Shown here: one piece after another, positions 35,880 through 45,092 of the stretch
Layout: every line of letters starts with the position of its first letter
Numbering within the stretch: the stretch's first letter is position 1
NCBI GenBank assembly: GCA_041447245.1
Contig: JBGMEA010000023.1
Span: 233,077 to 297,076 of the forward strand
DNA length: 64,000 nucleotides
Source: JBGMEA01 sp041447245
GTDB lineage: Bacteria > Bacillota > Clostridia > Eubacteriales > Anaerofustaceae
Reading direction: 5' to 3'
Program-made: the position numbers and the translations under genes
The notes under the pieces: generated by a model
The model's input: the letters and a program-made list of their open reading frames with translations, nothing else
What the model was told of the DNA's origin: nothing
Database searches by the model: none

Positions 35880-36559
35880 TAACGATAATAACCTCCCACT
35901 CTGTCACTGATTACATGACCTTTATCCAAAACAACCACACGTTTTTTCATTCGGTCAACCATTGTAATATCATGCGTTGCAATTACAACAGTAGTTCCTG
36001 CGGTATTAATATCCGCAAGCAGATTCATAATACCGGCACTGGTTACCGGATCAAGATTTCCGGTCGGTTCATCGCAAATCAATATTTTCGGATTATTGAT
36101 AATCGATCTCGCTATTGCCACGCGCTGCTGTTCCCCTCCGGACAATGCGGAAGGATATTTGCGGGATTTATCGCGAAGTCCAACCATATTCAATATCTTA
36201 GGTGTGACACGCTGAATTATTTTCTCGTCAGTCTGAACTGCCTCCATGGCAAACGCGATATTTTCATAAATGGTTTTGGTCTCCAGCAAACGGAAATCTT
36301 GAAACACTACACCAACATCGCGTCTGTAATAGGGCAAATCCTTGTTCTTCAATCGAGTGATATCCTTACCCGAAACAATCACTTTACCCTCGCTCGGCGT
36401 AATTTCACGCAAAAGCAATTTGAGAATCGTGGATTTGCCTGCACCGCTCTTACCTACAATAAATACAAATTCACCGGCCTGAATGTCAATATTGATATGA
36501 TGCAGAGCATACGCATCTTCACTGTCATATTTTTTGGATACATTATTTAATGAAATCAT
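35879..36559 (-). CDS. ftsE: Cell division ATP-binding protein FtsE
   Basis: ABC ATPase of 226 residues with Walker A GKSGAGKST, signature LSGGEQQRVAIAR and Walker B ILICDEPTGNLD. First gene of the ftsE-ftsX-M23 operon. The ribosome site (GGATAAG) is weak. Confidence 0.95.
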   Translation of the reverse strand: MISLNNVSKKYDSEDAYALHHINIDIQAGEFVFIVGKSGAGKSTILKLLLREITPSEGKVIVSGKDITRLKNKDLPYYRRDVGVVFQDFRLLETKTIYENIAFAMEAVQTDEKIIQRVTPKILNMVGLRDKSRKYPSALSGGEQQRVAIARSIINNPKILICDEPTGNLDPVTSAGIMNLLADINTAGTTVVIATHDITMVDRMKKRVVVLDKGHVISDRVGGYYR

Positions 36560-36591
36560 TTCTTATCCGCAAACTTTCTGTTATATAGAAA

Positions 36592-36620
36592 ATTATACCA
36601 TATTGAAGCCCCGCAAACAA
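36592..36620 (-). promoter_or_regulatory. Promoter of the ftsEX operon
   Basis: Minus strand TTGTTT (36620-36615), 17-base spacer ending TGG, TATAAT (36597-36592). Confidence 0.65.
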
Positions 36621-36756
36621 TCGTTTGAACGGATTTGTAAGTTTCGAAATTCAGTGTTCATAAGTAATGAAAAAGTCGTCTTGCAAATTTTGGCAACTTA
36701 TGGTTTTTACTATAAATACACTTGAATTCTTACTCGCTTCCGATTATATTTTATTG

Positions 36757-36785
36757 TTGGAAAAACATATCAAACATGATATGAT
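36757..36785 (+). promoter_or_regulatory. Probable promoter of pgsA
   Basis: TTGGAA (36757-36762), 17-base spacer, TATGAT (36780-36785), about 38 bases before the start codon. Confidence 0.5.
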
Positions 36786-36822
36786 TAACAGAAAGTTCAT
36801 CATTTTGACTGCGGAGAGAGAT

Positions 36823-37392
36823 ATGGAAAAAATAACGGCAAAAGATTTCATTAAAATACCCAACTTAATGTCGATGTTCCGCATATTATTGATTCCCGTT
36901 TTTCTGTATTTTGCATTTTCGGTCGGATTTGAAGAAGGAAAACTTTATATCTTTTCTGTTTTGCTGCTTTCATGGCTGACCGATATTTTGGACGGCTTTA
37001 TAGCCAGAAAATACAATATGATTTCCGAATTGGGGAAAATATTGGATCCCATGGCAGATAAACTGACGCAATTGGCAATTCTGTTCGCGTTATGGCTCAG
37101 TAAGTTGGTTCCTGCTTTTGTGTTCATTATCATTTTTATTAAAGAATTTCTGCTCTCGATCGGTGCTCTTTATCTGAAAAAATTCATCAAAACGAATATC
37201 ATCCCGTCAAATTACTGGGGAAAGGCGGCAACAGGATGTTTCTATATCAGCGTTGCCTTGCTGATACTGAAAGATTATGTCGGAATGATAGGAATGTATG
37301 GTATTTATCTGACACTCATACTGATGATCATCGCTTTTATCAGTTACTGGAGGATCTTATTGCAGATCATGCGAAAAGAAAAGGAAGTCTGA
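36823..37392 (+). CDS. pgsA: CDP-diacylglycerol--glycerol-3-phosphate 3-phosphatidyltransferase
   Basis: Membrane enzyme making phosphatidylglycerol phosphate. The 189-residue protein has the CDP-alcohol motif (DGFIAR, then G-x3-D-x3-D ending in DPMAD; about residues 51-73) and four to five hydrophobic helices. The start was set at the ATG preceded by GGAGAG, with IPNLMSMFRILLIP following as in other PgsA proteins; longer upstream reading is not family-like. Confidence 0.93.
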   Translation: MEKITAKDFIKIPNLMSMFRILLIPVFLYFAFSVGFEEGKLYIFSVLLLSWLTDILDGFIARKYNMISELGKILDPMADKLTQLAILFALWLSKLVPAFVFIIIFIKEFLLSIGALYLKKFIKTNIIPSNYWGKAATGCFYISVALLILKDYVGMIGMYGIYLTLILMIIAFISYWRILLQIMRKEKEV

Positions 37393-37420
37393 GGCAACTC
37401 TTTCAGGGTTGTCTTTTTCC
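37393..37420 (+). terminator. Terminator of pgsA
   Basis: Six-base-pair stem with one G-T pair (37393-37398 with 37408-37413) beginning right after the stop codon, then five T. Confidence 0.7.
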
Positions 37421-37483
37421 TTCTAAGTGAACTTTAATAAATGCATTGTAAACTGAGATTATTGAATGCATGAGGAGAGTTTT

Positions 37484-38326
37484 ATGGCAATCAAAATCCT
37501 TGCCGACAGCACCTGTGATTTATCCCCTGAATTAATAAAACGTTATGATATTACTCTGATTCCATTAACCATTATAAAAAACGGAAAAGATTACCATGAT
37601 GGGGTTGATATCGTCCCGCAGGATATCTTTGACAGCGTAGAAAGCGGAAATGGCGTATGCAAAACATCCGCGGTCAATGTTCACGAATATCAGGATATAT
37701 TCGGCAAATACTCCGAAAAATACGATGCGGTTTTGCACATTAATATCAGCAATTTTTTTTCCAGTTGTTATCAAAATGCCTGCCTTGCAGCTCAGGATTT
37801 CCCGAATGTTTATGTTGTGGACTCTTTCAATCTGTCAACCGGAAGCGGACACATTGTGTTGGATGCGGCAAAGATGGCGGAAAACGGCGTTACGATTGAA
37901 GAAATATTGTCAACACTGAATAAAACAGCTCCGAAAGTCGAAGCGAGCTTCGTCATAGACACGCTGAAATACCTTCATATGGGAGGACGGTGTTCTTCCC
38001 TTGCGGCGCTCGGAGCCAACATGCTGAAGTTGAAACCATGCATTGAAGTTATCGAAGGGAAAATGACTGTCGGGAAAAAATACCGGGGGACATTTGAAAG
38101 TGTTGTGGAAAATTATGTAACAGATCGACTCAAAGATCGCAGCGATATGAAAACGGATAAAATTTTCATCACGCATACGCCGTGCACCAAGGATGCATTG
38201 CGCATAGCGGAAGAAACAATCCGAAAATATGCGGACTTTGATGAAATCATATATACCAACGCAGGATGCACAATCAGCAACCACTGCGGACCGAGCACTC
38301 TTGGAATTTTGTTTGAAAGAAAATAG
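37484..38326 (+). CDS. DegV family fatty-acid-binding protein
   Basis: A 280-residue DegV-fold protein. It begins IKILADSTCDLSPEL, has FFSSCYQNA around the ligand site and MGGRCSSLAALGA in the middle. DegV/FakB proteins hold a fatty acid for FakA kinase in phospholipid synthesis. The start ATG has GAGGAGAG ahead. A fakA gene is not present here; the position near pgsA may be coincidental. Confidence 0.92.
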   Translation: MAIKILADSTCDLSPELIKRYDITLIPLTIIKNGKDYHDGVDIVPQDIFDSVESGNGVCKTSAVNVHEYQDIFGKYSEKYDAVLHINISNFFSSCYQNACLAAQDFPNVYVVDSFNLSTGSGHIVLDAAKMAENGVTIEEILSTLNKTAPKVEASFVIDTLKYLHMGGRCSSLAALGANMLKLKPCIEVIEGKMTVGKKYRGTFESVVENYVTDRLKDRSDMKTDKIFITHTPCTKDALRIAEETIRKYADFDEIIYTNAGCTISNHCGPSTLGILFERK

Positions 38327-38334
38327 AACATTTT

Positions 38335-38365
38335 AAGCCGATTAAAACAATCGGCTTTTTTCTTT
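38335..38365. terminator. Terminator between degV and the convergent hypothetical gene
   Basis: Eight-base-pair stem (38335-38342 with 38350-38357), seven-base loop, six T on the plus strand. Confidence 0.8.
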
Positions 38366-38868
38366 CAATTCACTTCTTTTTGTATATTGCCAATGTACTT
38401 CTTTGCAAGCTCCTGAGCCTGATTTCCGTAAAGAATCAGATGAATAGTCTCTCCGCCCTTCCTGTTTACTGTCTTTGACACGATCCCTATTTCCCTGCCA
38501 CGTTCCGTCGGAACCCGAACCATTCGTCCTTCTTTGTTTTTGGATAGACGCAAATAGTCATTTTTCAGCATCCAATTGCTGATCTCATAAGCCGGAATTA
38601 TTTTCCCGCCATATGCTTCGGAAAGTATGACACTCAATTCTGTCGCCGTTTTGGGATTATCCGTATCCCGCGAATCGGACAAAGAACAAGCCGCATCGTT
38701 TCTATCCCTTGACAAAAGGAATTCTTTCAAATAAGAATAACAATTGATGATCTGCGAACGGGAACAGGTGTCTTTGCCGACGGGTTGTTTTGTAATCGGG
38801 TCAATTCCTTTCATCAACATATCCAAAAAAGTAATCGCATATTCTCTTTTCTTCAGTTCACTGTTCAT
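38365..38868 (-). CDS. Hypothetical protein, possible DNA-binding fold
   Basis: I cannot name this 167-residue protein. The N-terminal 30 residues are basic and helical; it then has a polar, Asp/Ser-rich linker and a C-terminal 90-residue part with alternating helices and a beta-hairpin-like EGRMVRVPTERGREIGI, which could be a winged-helix or KilA-like fold. No signal peptide or membrane helix. The start ATG has GGGGAGAG about ten bases ahead. It stands alone between two plus-strand genes. Confidence 0.65.
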   Translation of the reverse strand: MNSELKKREYAITFLDMLMKGIDPITKQPVGKDTCSRSQIINCYSYLKEFLLSRDRNDAACSLSDSRDTDNPKTATELSVILSEAYGGKIIPAYEISNWMLKNDYLRLSKNKEGRMVRVPTERGREIGIVSKTVNRKGGETIHLILYGNQAQELAKKYIGNIQKEVN

Positions 38869-38979
38869 AAATATTAATCTCTCCCCTATCATTCATTTCT
38901 ATGTCAGAATACTTCGACGTAAGCTTCGCATTTCCTTTCATTTAAAAAGCAGATCAATCGTCTCGGTTGAGCAAACTGC

Positions 38980-39008
38980 TGCACAAGCTGAAAATCTTAT
39001 GGTATAAT
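38980..39008 (+). promoter_or_regulatory. Promoter of the YitT-family gene
   Basis: TGCACA (38980-38985), 17-base spacer ending TGG, TATAAT (39003-39008). Confidence 0.55.
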
Positions 39009-39031
39009 GGATGCAATTACTCGAGGTTAAA

Positions 39032-39898
39032 ATGAAGAAAGATAGAAAGAAAAAACTCAAAAAAATATTGCGCACTATCCTCGATTACTTTATGGTGACA
39101 GTTGGTTGCGGGTTGATGGCAATTTCATTCAACATGTTTTGTGTGCCGCATCAGATTGCTCCGGGAGGGTTTTCGGGATTGGCTGCCGTAGGCAACTACA
39201 TTTTCGGGGTTCCGATCGGTCTGACCACATTTGTCATGTGCGTTCCCCTTTTTATCATATTGTTTAAAGATATGGGGCTCAAGTCTTTTATCAAGTCATT
39301 GTTCGGGACAGGTATGTTTTCACTCATTGTCGATTTGACTTCGGGGCTCCCTTCCTTTGTGGATGATATTTTCCTCGCTTCGGTTTTCGGCGGTATTATT
39401 CTGGGATTGGGACTCGGAATCGTCTTTAAATTCCGCGGAACCACAGGAGGAACGGATTTACTGGCCATGCTGCTTTATCGGAAATTCAGCAGCATCACTA
39501 TCGGAACATGGCTATTGCTGATTGATTTTTGTGTCGTCGCGATCGCAGGTCTCGTTTTGGGGAAAGTCGAAATCGCATTGTACTCAATCATCACGATTTA
39601 TGCAAGCATGAAAATGATTGACCTGATGCAGGATGGAGTCAATTATCTGAAAGCATTCTATATATTCTCCTCTGAACCGGATACAATCAAAGATGTGATA
39701 TTCGAGAAATTAAACCGCGGTGTTACCTATATCAAAGCGATGGGCGGTTATACAAATCAAAACAAAGACATTCTCCTTTGCGTGGTAAAGCGCAACCAAA
39801 TTACGGAATTGAAAGAAATTATCAAAGAGACGGATCCTGATGCATTTGTCATATTGGCCGATGTCTATGAAGTGATGGGAGAAGGTTTTGAGAAATAA
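39032..39898 (+). CDS. YitT family membrane protein
   Basis: A 288-residue protein with about five membrane helices (the DUF161 part: APGGFSGLA, FGGIILGLGLGIVFKFRGTTGGTDLLA) and a C-terminal cytosolic DUF2179 domain (RGVTYIKAMGGYT). The family is widespread in Firmicutes without a settled function. Start chosen at the ATG after GAGGT, giving a basic leader ahead of the first helix; an ATG at 39011 is an alternative. Confidence 0.9.
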   Translation: MKKDRKKKLKKILRTILDYFMVTVGCGLMAISFNMFCVPHQIAPGGFSGLAAVGNYIFGVPIGLTTFVMCVPLFIILFKDMGLKSFIKSLFGTGMFSLIVDLTSGLPSFVDDIFLASVFGGIILGLGLGIVFKFRGTTGGTDLLAMLLYRKFSSITIGTWLLLIDFCVVAIAGLVLGKVEIALYSIITIYASMKMIDLMQDGVNYLKAFYIFSSEPDTIKDVIFEKLNRGVTYIKAMGGYTNQNKDILLCVVKRNQITELKEIIKETDPDAFVILADVYEVMGEGFEK

Positions 39899-40004
39899 TT
39901 TGCGATCAAACAAATTACCTTAAGTATCTATTGGTTTTTATGAAAATTAACTTATTATTCTAAATATTATCCTATGTTTTGTTTATTATTATAATAATTT
40001 CCGA

Positions 40005-40033
40005 TTTACTTTTGCTCAAAAAAATAATATAAT
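40005..40033 (+). promoter_or_regulatory. Promoter of pyruvate carboxylase
   Basis: TTTACT (40005-40010), 17-base spacer, TATAAT (40028-40033), about 32 bases before the start codon. Confidence 0.65.
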
Positions 40034-40065
40034 AGATCGATACGTTGAACAGAAGGAGGTAACAC

Positions 40066-43000
40066 ATGAAAGAGTTTAAACGGGTTCTGATTGCAAACAG
40101 GGGCGAAATTGCAATTCGCATTACGCGCGCGGTTCAGGAATTGGGCATGAAGGCGATCGGAATTTACTGTGAAGAAGATAAATTATCTTTATTCAGATCA
40201 AAAGCAGACGAGGCTTATTTGATCAAAGCGATCAATGCACCTACAGACGCTTATTTAAATATTGAGGCAATTATCGATACGGCACTGGCCCGCAATATTG
40301 ACGCAATTCATCCGGGATACGGTTTTTTGGCGGAAAATCCTGTTTTTGCGCGTGTTTGCAATGAAGCGGGAATTAAGTTTATCGGACCGACTCCTGAAGT
40401 TATTGATTTGCTCGGCAACAAGGTCAATGCAAAACGTGCGGCGGCGGAAGCAGGAGTACCTGTTATTGACGGTGCGAAAATCACTACCATTCGGGAAGCA
40501 ATGACCGTTTCGGAACAAATCGGTTACCCCGTCATGATCAAAGCAGCTGCAGGCGGCGGCGGTCGGGGAATGCGGGTATGCGAACGCGCGGATGACATGC
40601 CGGAATTGTACGAAGCCGCAGTGCGCGAAGCACTCAAAGCATTCGGCGACGGCGAAGTTTTCATCGAAAAATACATCGCGAATCCGCGTCATGTTGAAGT
40701 ACAGATTCTTGGGGACGAGCACGGGCATCTCGTGCATCTGTACGAAAGAGATTGTTCCATTCAGCGACGTCATCAAAAAATCATTGAATTCAGCCCATGT
40801 CAATCGATTACCGAAAACACGCGTCAGGAAATCTGTGCAGATGCTCTGAAAATAGCGCGTCATGTCGGATATACAAACGCCGGCACTGTCGAATTTCTGC
40901 TTGATCAAAAAGATAACCATTACTTCATCGAAGTCAATCCGCGTATTCAGGTGGAACATACCGTGACAGAACTGGTATGCGGAATTGACATTGTGCAATC
41001 TCAGATACTGATAGCAGAAGGCAAACCGCTTTCCGACCCGGAGATCGGGATCAATTCTCAGGAAGACATTACATTCCGAGGGGCAGCAATCGAATGCCGC
41101 ATAACGACGGAAAATGTCATGAATAACTTCTTGCCGGATACCGGCAAGATTGACGTATATAAAACAGGTTCCGGTCCGGGTGTCCGTCTTGACGGAGGAA
41201 ACGGCTCGACAGGCGCAGTCATCTCTCCCTATTTCGACAGCTTGCTGGTAAAAACCACAACTTATGACAGAAATTTCGATAAAGCAAGAAGAAAAATGAT
41301 CCGTGTCATGAAGGAGCATGTGATCGAAGGGGTCAAAACAAACAAAGATTTCCTGATCAATGTATTGGAACATGAATCATTCAAACACGGCAAATGCGAC
41401 ACCACTTTTATCGATAAGCACCCGGAACTGTTCAATCTGAAACTGTTCGACGACAGAGAATTCAAACTATTAAAATTTGTTGCGGAAAAGACGATCTCCA
41501 ACGGAATCAATGCCAAGCCCGTTTTCGAACCGGTGAATATCGTTCCCGAACGCAAAGAAGAAACCCCGCGAGGGACAAAACAGATTTTGGATCAAAAAGG
41601 TCCCGCTGGCGTAATCGAATATATCAAAAATTCCAAGGAACTGCTTTTCATGGATACCACGCTCAGAGATGCACATCAGTCTTTGTCTGCGACAAGAATG
41701 AGAACCATCGATATGGCGCGTATCGCGGAAGCAATCAGTCAATACGAATCTTCTCTTTTTGCTTTGGAAATGTGGGGCGGTGCAACATTCGATACTGCGT
41801 ACCGTTTTCTGAAAGAATCCCCGTGGACACGTTTGAAAGTTCTCCGAGAAAAGGTTCCGAATCTGTTGTTCCAAATGCTGCTGCGATCCTCCAATGCAGT
41901 CGGATACACAAATTATCCGGATAACCTGATCCGAGAATTTATCAAATGCAGCGCCGACAACGGAATTGATGTATTTCGTATCTTTGATTCGCTCAACTGG
42001 CTGGAACAGATTAAAGTTTCGTGCGAAGAAGTTCTGAAGCAAGGCAAAATCGCAGAAGTCGCCATTTGTTATACAGGCGATATTTTGGATAAGCATAAAA
42101 CAAAATATACTCTTGATTATTATCTGAAAAAAGCAAAAGAGATTGAATCAATGGGCGCTCACATTCTCTGCATCAAAGATATGAGCGGACTTCTCAAGCC
42201 TGCTGCCGCAGGGATTCTGATCAAAGCGCTGAAAGAAGAGATTAAAATCCCGGTACATCTGCATACACACGATACGTCCGGAAATGCCGTCGCCAGTGTT
42301 TTGAATGCGTCAATAGCCGGTGTCGATATCGTAGATGCCGCACTCTCCTCCATGAGCGGACTAACAAGCCAACCATCTTTGAATGCGATTGTTGCGGCGC
42401 TGGAATTCAACGAACGCGAAAGTTCGCTTGATATGGACAACCTGCAGAAGCTGAGCAATTACTTTGAACGGGTGCGTCCGATTTACGAACGTTTTGAATC
42501 GGGCTTGAAATCAAACACAACACTGGTATATAAATATGAAGTTCCCGGAGGACAATATTCCAACCTCAAAGCACAGGTTGACAGCTTTGGCATGGGGCAT
42601 CGCTATGATGAAGTATTGGAAAAATACAAAGAAGCCAATGAAATATTCGGTGATATTGTAAAGGTTACACCCTCCAGCAAGATCGTAGGCGATATGGCTA
42701 TTTTCATGCTGCAGAACAACCTGAACAAAGATAATATCTATGAAAAAGGTCAGACGCTTGCTTTCCCTGAATCGGTCATTGAATTCTATAAAGGGCTGAT
42801 CGGACAACCGGAAGGCGGATTCGACGAAAGAATGCGTCAGATTGTCCTGAAAGGTGCAGATTATATTACGGTTCGACCCGGTCTGCTTTTGCCCGACGTT
42901 GATTTTGACGGAATCAAAACGTATTACAAAGAAAAATATGATATCGAACTTACCGACAATGCGGTCACATCGGCGGCACTGTATCCGAAAGTCTATGAAG

Positions 43001-43488
43001 AATATATTCAGTTCCTGCGGGAATACGGTGACTTCATTAAAATGCCGAGCGATGTTTTCTTCTACGGACTCAATGAAGGAGAATCGTTCGATATGTTGGG
43101 CGGCATCGGCAACTCCAAGAATATCAAATTGGTTTCCGTCGGAAAAGTTGATCAGGATGGCTTCCGTCCGATCACTTTTGAAGTGGACGGTTTCCGAAGA
43201 GAAATCTATATCGAAGACGAACAAACCGTTCAGGCACATTACCGCAAGCAGGTCAAACTGGCAAGTGACAACGATCCTATGCAAATCGGGTCTCCGATTC
43301 CCGGAAACATCGTAAAAATCATGGCAAAAAAAGGAGACGCGGTCAAAAAAGGACAGGCGGTCGCCGTCGTGGAAGCCATGAAAATGGAAACCGAAATCCT
43401 GTCAAAAACAGACGGAACGGTGAAAGAGGTTTATATCGAATGTGCGCAGAGTGTAAAGGCACAGGAATTGCTGTTCGAGCTTGAATAA
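40066..43488 (+). CDS. pyc: Pyruvate carboxylase
   Basis: Biotin enzyme of 1140 residues that carboxylates pyruvate to oxaloacetate. Order: biotin carboxylase domain (about 1-450, with KAAAGGGGRGMR and FIEVNPRIQVEHTVTE), carboxyltransferase barrel (about 525-1000, with MDTTLRDAHQSL and the metal-site HLHTHDTSG), then a biotin carrier domain with the attachment lysine at 1106 in EAMKM. The full-length single chain is typical of pyruvate carboxylase rather than split oxaloacetate decarboxylase. AAGGAGG lies before the ATG. Its own promoter and strong terminator make it a single-gene unit; it would supply oxaloacetate in an organism with incomplete TCA reactions (inference). Confidence 0.97.
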   Translation: MKEFKRVLIANRGEIAIRITRAVQELGMKAIGIYCEEDKLSLFRSKADEAYLIKAINAPTDAYLNIEAIIDTALARNIDAIHPGYGFLAENPVFARVCNEAGIKFIGPTPEVIDLLGNKVNAKRAAAEAGVPVIDGAKITTIREAMTVSEQIGYPVMIKAAAGGGGRGMRVCERADDMPELYEAAVREALKAFGDGEVFIEKYIANPRHVEVQILGDEHGHLVHLYERDCSIQRRHQKIIEFSPCQSITENTRQEICADALKIARHVGYTNAGTVEFLLDQKDNHYFIEVNPRIQVEHTVTELVCGIDIVQSQILIAEGKPLSDPEIGINSQEDITFRGAAIECRITTENVMNNFLPDTGKIDVYKTGSGPGVRLDGGNGSTGAVISPYFDSLLVKTTTYDRNFDKARRKMIRVMKEHVIEGVKTNKDFLINVLEHESFKHGKCDTTFIDKHPELFNLKLFDDREFKLLKFVAEKTISNGINAKPVFEPVNIVPERKEETPRGTKQILDQKGPAGVIEYIKNSKELLFMDTTLRDAHQSLSATRMRTIDMARIAEAISQYESSLFALEMWGGATFDTAYRFLKESPWTRLKVLREKVPNLLFQMLLRSSNAVGYTNYPDNLIREFIKCSADNGIDVFRIFDSLNWLEQIKVSCEEVLKQGKIAEVAICYTGDILDKHKTKYTLDYYLKKAKEIESMGAHILCIKDMSGLLKPAAAGILIKALKEEIKIPVHLHTHDTSGNAVASVLNASIAGVDIVDAALSSMSGLTSQPSLNAIVAALEFNERESSLDMDNLQKLSNYFERVRPIYERFESGLKSNTTLVYKYEVPGGQYSNLKAQVDSFGMGHRYDEVLEKYKEANEIFGDIVKVTPSSKIVGDMAIFMLQNNLNKDNIYEKGQTLAFPESVIEFYKGLIGQPEGGFDERMRQIVLKGADYITVRPGLLLPDVDFDGIKTYYKEKYDIELTDNAVTSAALYPKVYEEYIQFLREYGDFIKMPSDVFFYGLNEGESFDMLGGIGNSKNIKLVSVGKVDQDGFRPITFEVDGFRREIYIEDEQTVQAHYRKQVKLASDNDPMQIGSPIPGNIVKIMAKKGDAVKKGQAVAVVEAMKMETEILSKTDGTVKEVYIECAQSVKAQELLFELE

Positions 43489-43496
43489 TTAAGAAT

Positions 43497-43536
43497 AAAA
43501 AACAGTGAATCGTTATAACGATTCACTGTTTTTTAT
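43497..43536. terminator. Terminator after pyruvate carboxylase
   Basis: A 30-base perfect palindrome (43501-43530) with A-rich and T-rich flanks, able to stop transcription from both sides. It separates pyruvate carboxylase from the convergent ABC operon. Confidence 0.92.
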
Positions 43537-43571
43537 TAAACGATTGTTTTGTTTGATTTATTTCCAAAAGT

Positions 43572-44219
43572 TTAACAGTCAAATAATCGATAGTATTTTC
43601 TGTTAGACAGATAACCAATCAAGCCAAAAAGCAATGAAATAAACAATATTATTGAGTAATGATTAATTAAAACAGACATATCGATTGATCCTTGTGAAAA
43701 AACAGTAATAATTTCAAATATTGTTCTGCTGGAAAAAAACATACACATGAAATAATAAACCAAAAGAATCATATACGAAATTGTTGTAGTTTTAAGCAGA
43801 AAGATGAGAGCATAATAAATCATTACAAAAAAACAGCATTGTATTAAACATTGCAGGCAACTTATGAGCATGAAAGGAAACCACAAAGATAATGCCACAT
43901 GTAAAAGTACCACATGCAATGCATACCATGAAAATAACAACAAGATGTCTTGAAGTTTAGATTTTCTTTTAGGAAGATACACATACAGTATTTCAAGCCC
44001 TTCTCCGTCAATATATTCTTTGAAACTCAAAAAAATCCACCATAACGAAAATATTGGGATCAGCATTTGTATTGATTCTTGCGGTTCAACGGTCTCAATA
44101 CCATAGACTTGCACATTGGAATAAATCATAAATGGAACAAGCACAAATATAATGAATATGGGTATTAAATATGGAATTTTTTTTCTTTTCATTGAAAGAT
44201 ATAGTAAACGCAGCCGCAT
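43572..44219 (-). CDS. ABC-type permease-like membrane protein
   Basis: A 215-residue protein with six hydrophobic helices and short loops, in the style of ABC-2 permeases. I find no closer family. It starts at the ATG sharing a base with the ATPase stop (TAATG). Last gene of the AT-rich four-gene operon. By position it is a membrane partner of the ATPase. Confidence 0.7.
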   Translation of the reverse strand: MRLRLLYLSMKRKKIPYLIPIFIIFVLVPFMIYSNVQVYGIETVEPQESIQMLIPIFSLWWIFLSFKEYIDGEGLEILYVYLPKRKSKLQDILLLFSWYALHVVLLHVALSLWFPFMLISCLQCLIQCCFFVMIYYALIFLLKTTTISYMILLVYYFMCMFFSSRTIFEIITVFSQGSIDMSVLINHYSIILFISLLFGLIGYLSNRKYYRLFDC

Positions 44220-45070
44220 TATGAAATAAACCCTTTCACAAGACACATATATCCATCTTCAATCGATGGATTTACAAGCATACCGGGTTGTTGTTCTAAA
44301 GATAAAACCCTTAACATTTCTTGGTTGTCAGCATAATATCTTTTTTCTATAAAGTAATTTCCACATAAATTTTGTTCTTTGATAATCGGCACATGAAATA
44401 CTTTATTACTGGCAAAATTCCTTATGGAATTGCTATCACCCGATGCGATAATTTTACCTTCATTCATAATTATTATTTGGTCGCAGATTGCCTCAATGTC
44501 TTCCACAATATGGGTAGATAATATTACAATACGATTCTGTTTTATTTCAGAAAGCAGATTTTTAAAGCGTACTCGTTCCTCAGGATCAAGTCCCGCAGTC
44601 GGTTCATCGACTATGATTACTTTTGTATCTCCCAACAGAGCCTGCGCAATACCAAGTCTTCTAAGCATTCCACCGGAAAGAGCTCCGACTTTATCATTCC
44701 TATGTTCAGTTAAATTTACTTGTGAAATACAAGACTCGATCTCCTCCTTTTGAAGATTTGGTTTAATTCTTTTTAGCGTCGCTATATATTCCATCATTTC
44801 GTATACAGTCAACTCTTTAAATAAACCAAATTTTTGAGGAAGATATCCGATATCCTTCAGGTATGCATCGTTATTTTTAATATTTTCATTATTATAAATC
44901 ACTTCTCCTTCTTGAACTTTATACAAACCTAACATAGTACGCATTAATGTTGTTTTTCCAGCACCGTTTGGTCCCAGTAGTCCATATATTCCATTGTTAA
45001 AATCTACGGAAACATGATCCAATGCCCGCTTTTTTTTGAAGTTTTTAGTAAGATTTTTAATTTGAATCAT
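44219..45070 (-). CDS. ABC transporter ATP-binding protein
   Basis: A 283-residue ATPase with Walker A GPNGAGKTT (about residues 34-42), signature LSGGMLRRLGIAQ and Walker B VIIVDEPTAGLDP. Q-loop and H-loop (LSTHIVED) are present, so it should hydrolyse ATP. The C-terminal 60 residues beyond the ATPase core are family-variable. It sits between two membrane genes, 22 bases after the large permease. Confidence 0.93.
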   Translation of the reverse strand: MIQIKNLTKNFKKKRALDHVSVDFNNGIYGLLGPNGAGKTTLMRTMLGLYKVQEGEVIYNNENIKNNDAYLKDIGYLPQKFGLFKELTVYEMMEYIATLKRIKPNLQKEEIESCISQVNLTEHRNDKVGALSGGMLRRLGIAQALLGDTKVIIVDEPTAGLDPEERVRFKNLLSEIKQNRIVILSTHIVEDIEAICDQIIIMNEGKIIASGDSNSIRNFASNKVFHVPIIKEQNLCGNYFIEKRYYADNQEMLRVLSLEQQPGMLVNPSIEDGYMCLVKGFIS

Positions 45071-45092
45071 TATTTTTCCTCCTCAGATGAAT

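Noticed and set aside
40255..41373. Long open frame antisense to pyruvate carboxylase
   Set aside because: The opposite strand encodes a full-length enzyme with all motifs; long antisense frames are common in such genes.
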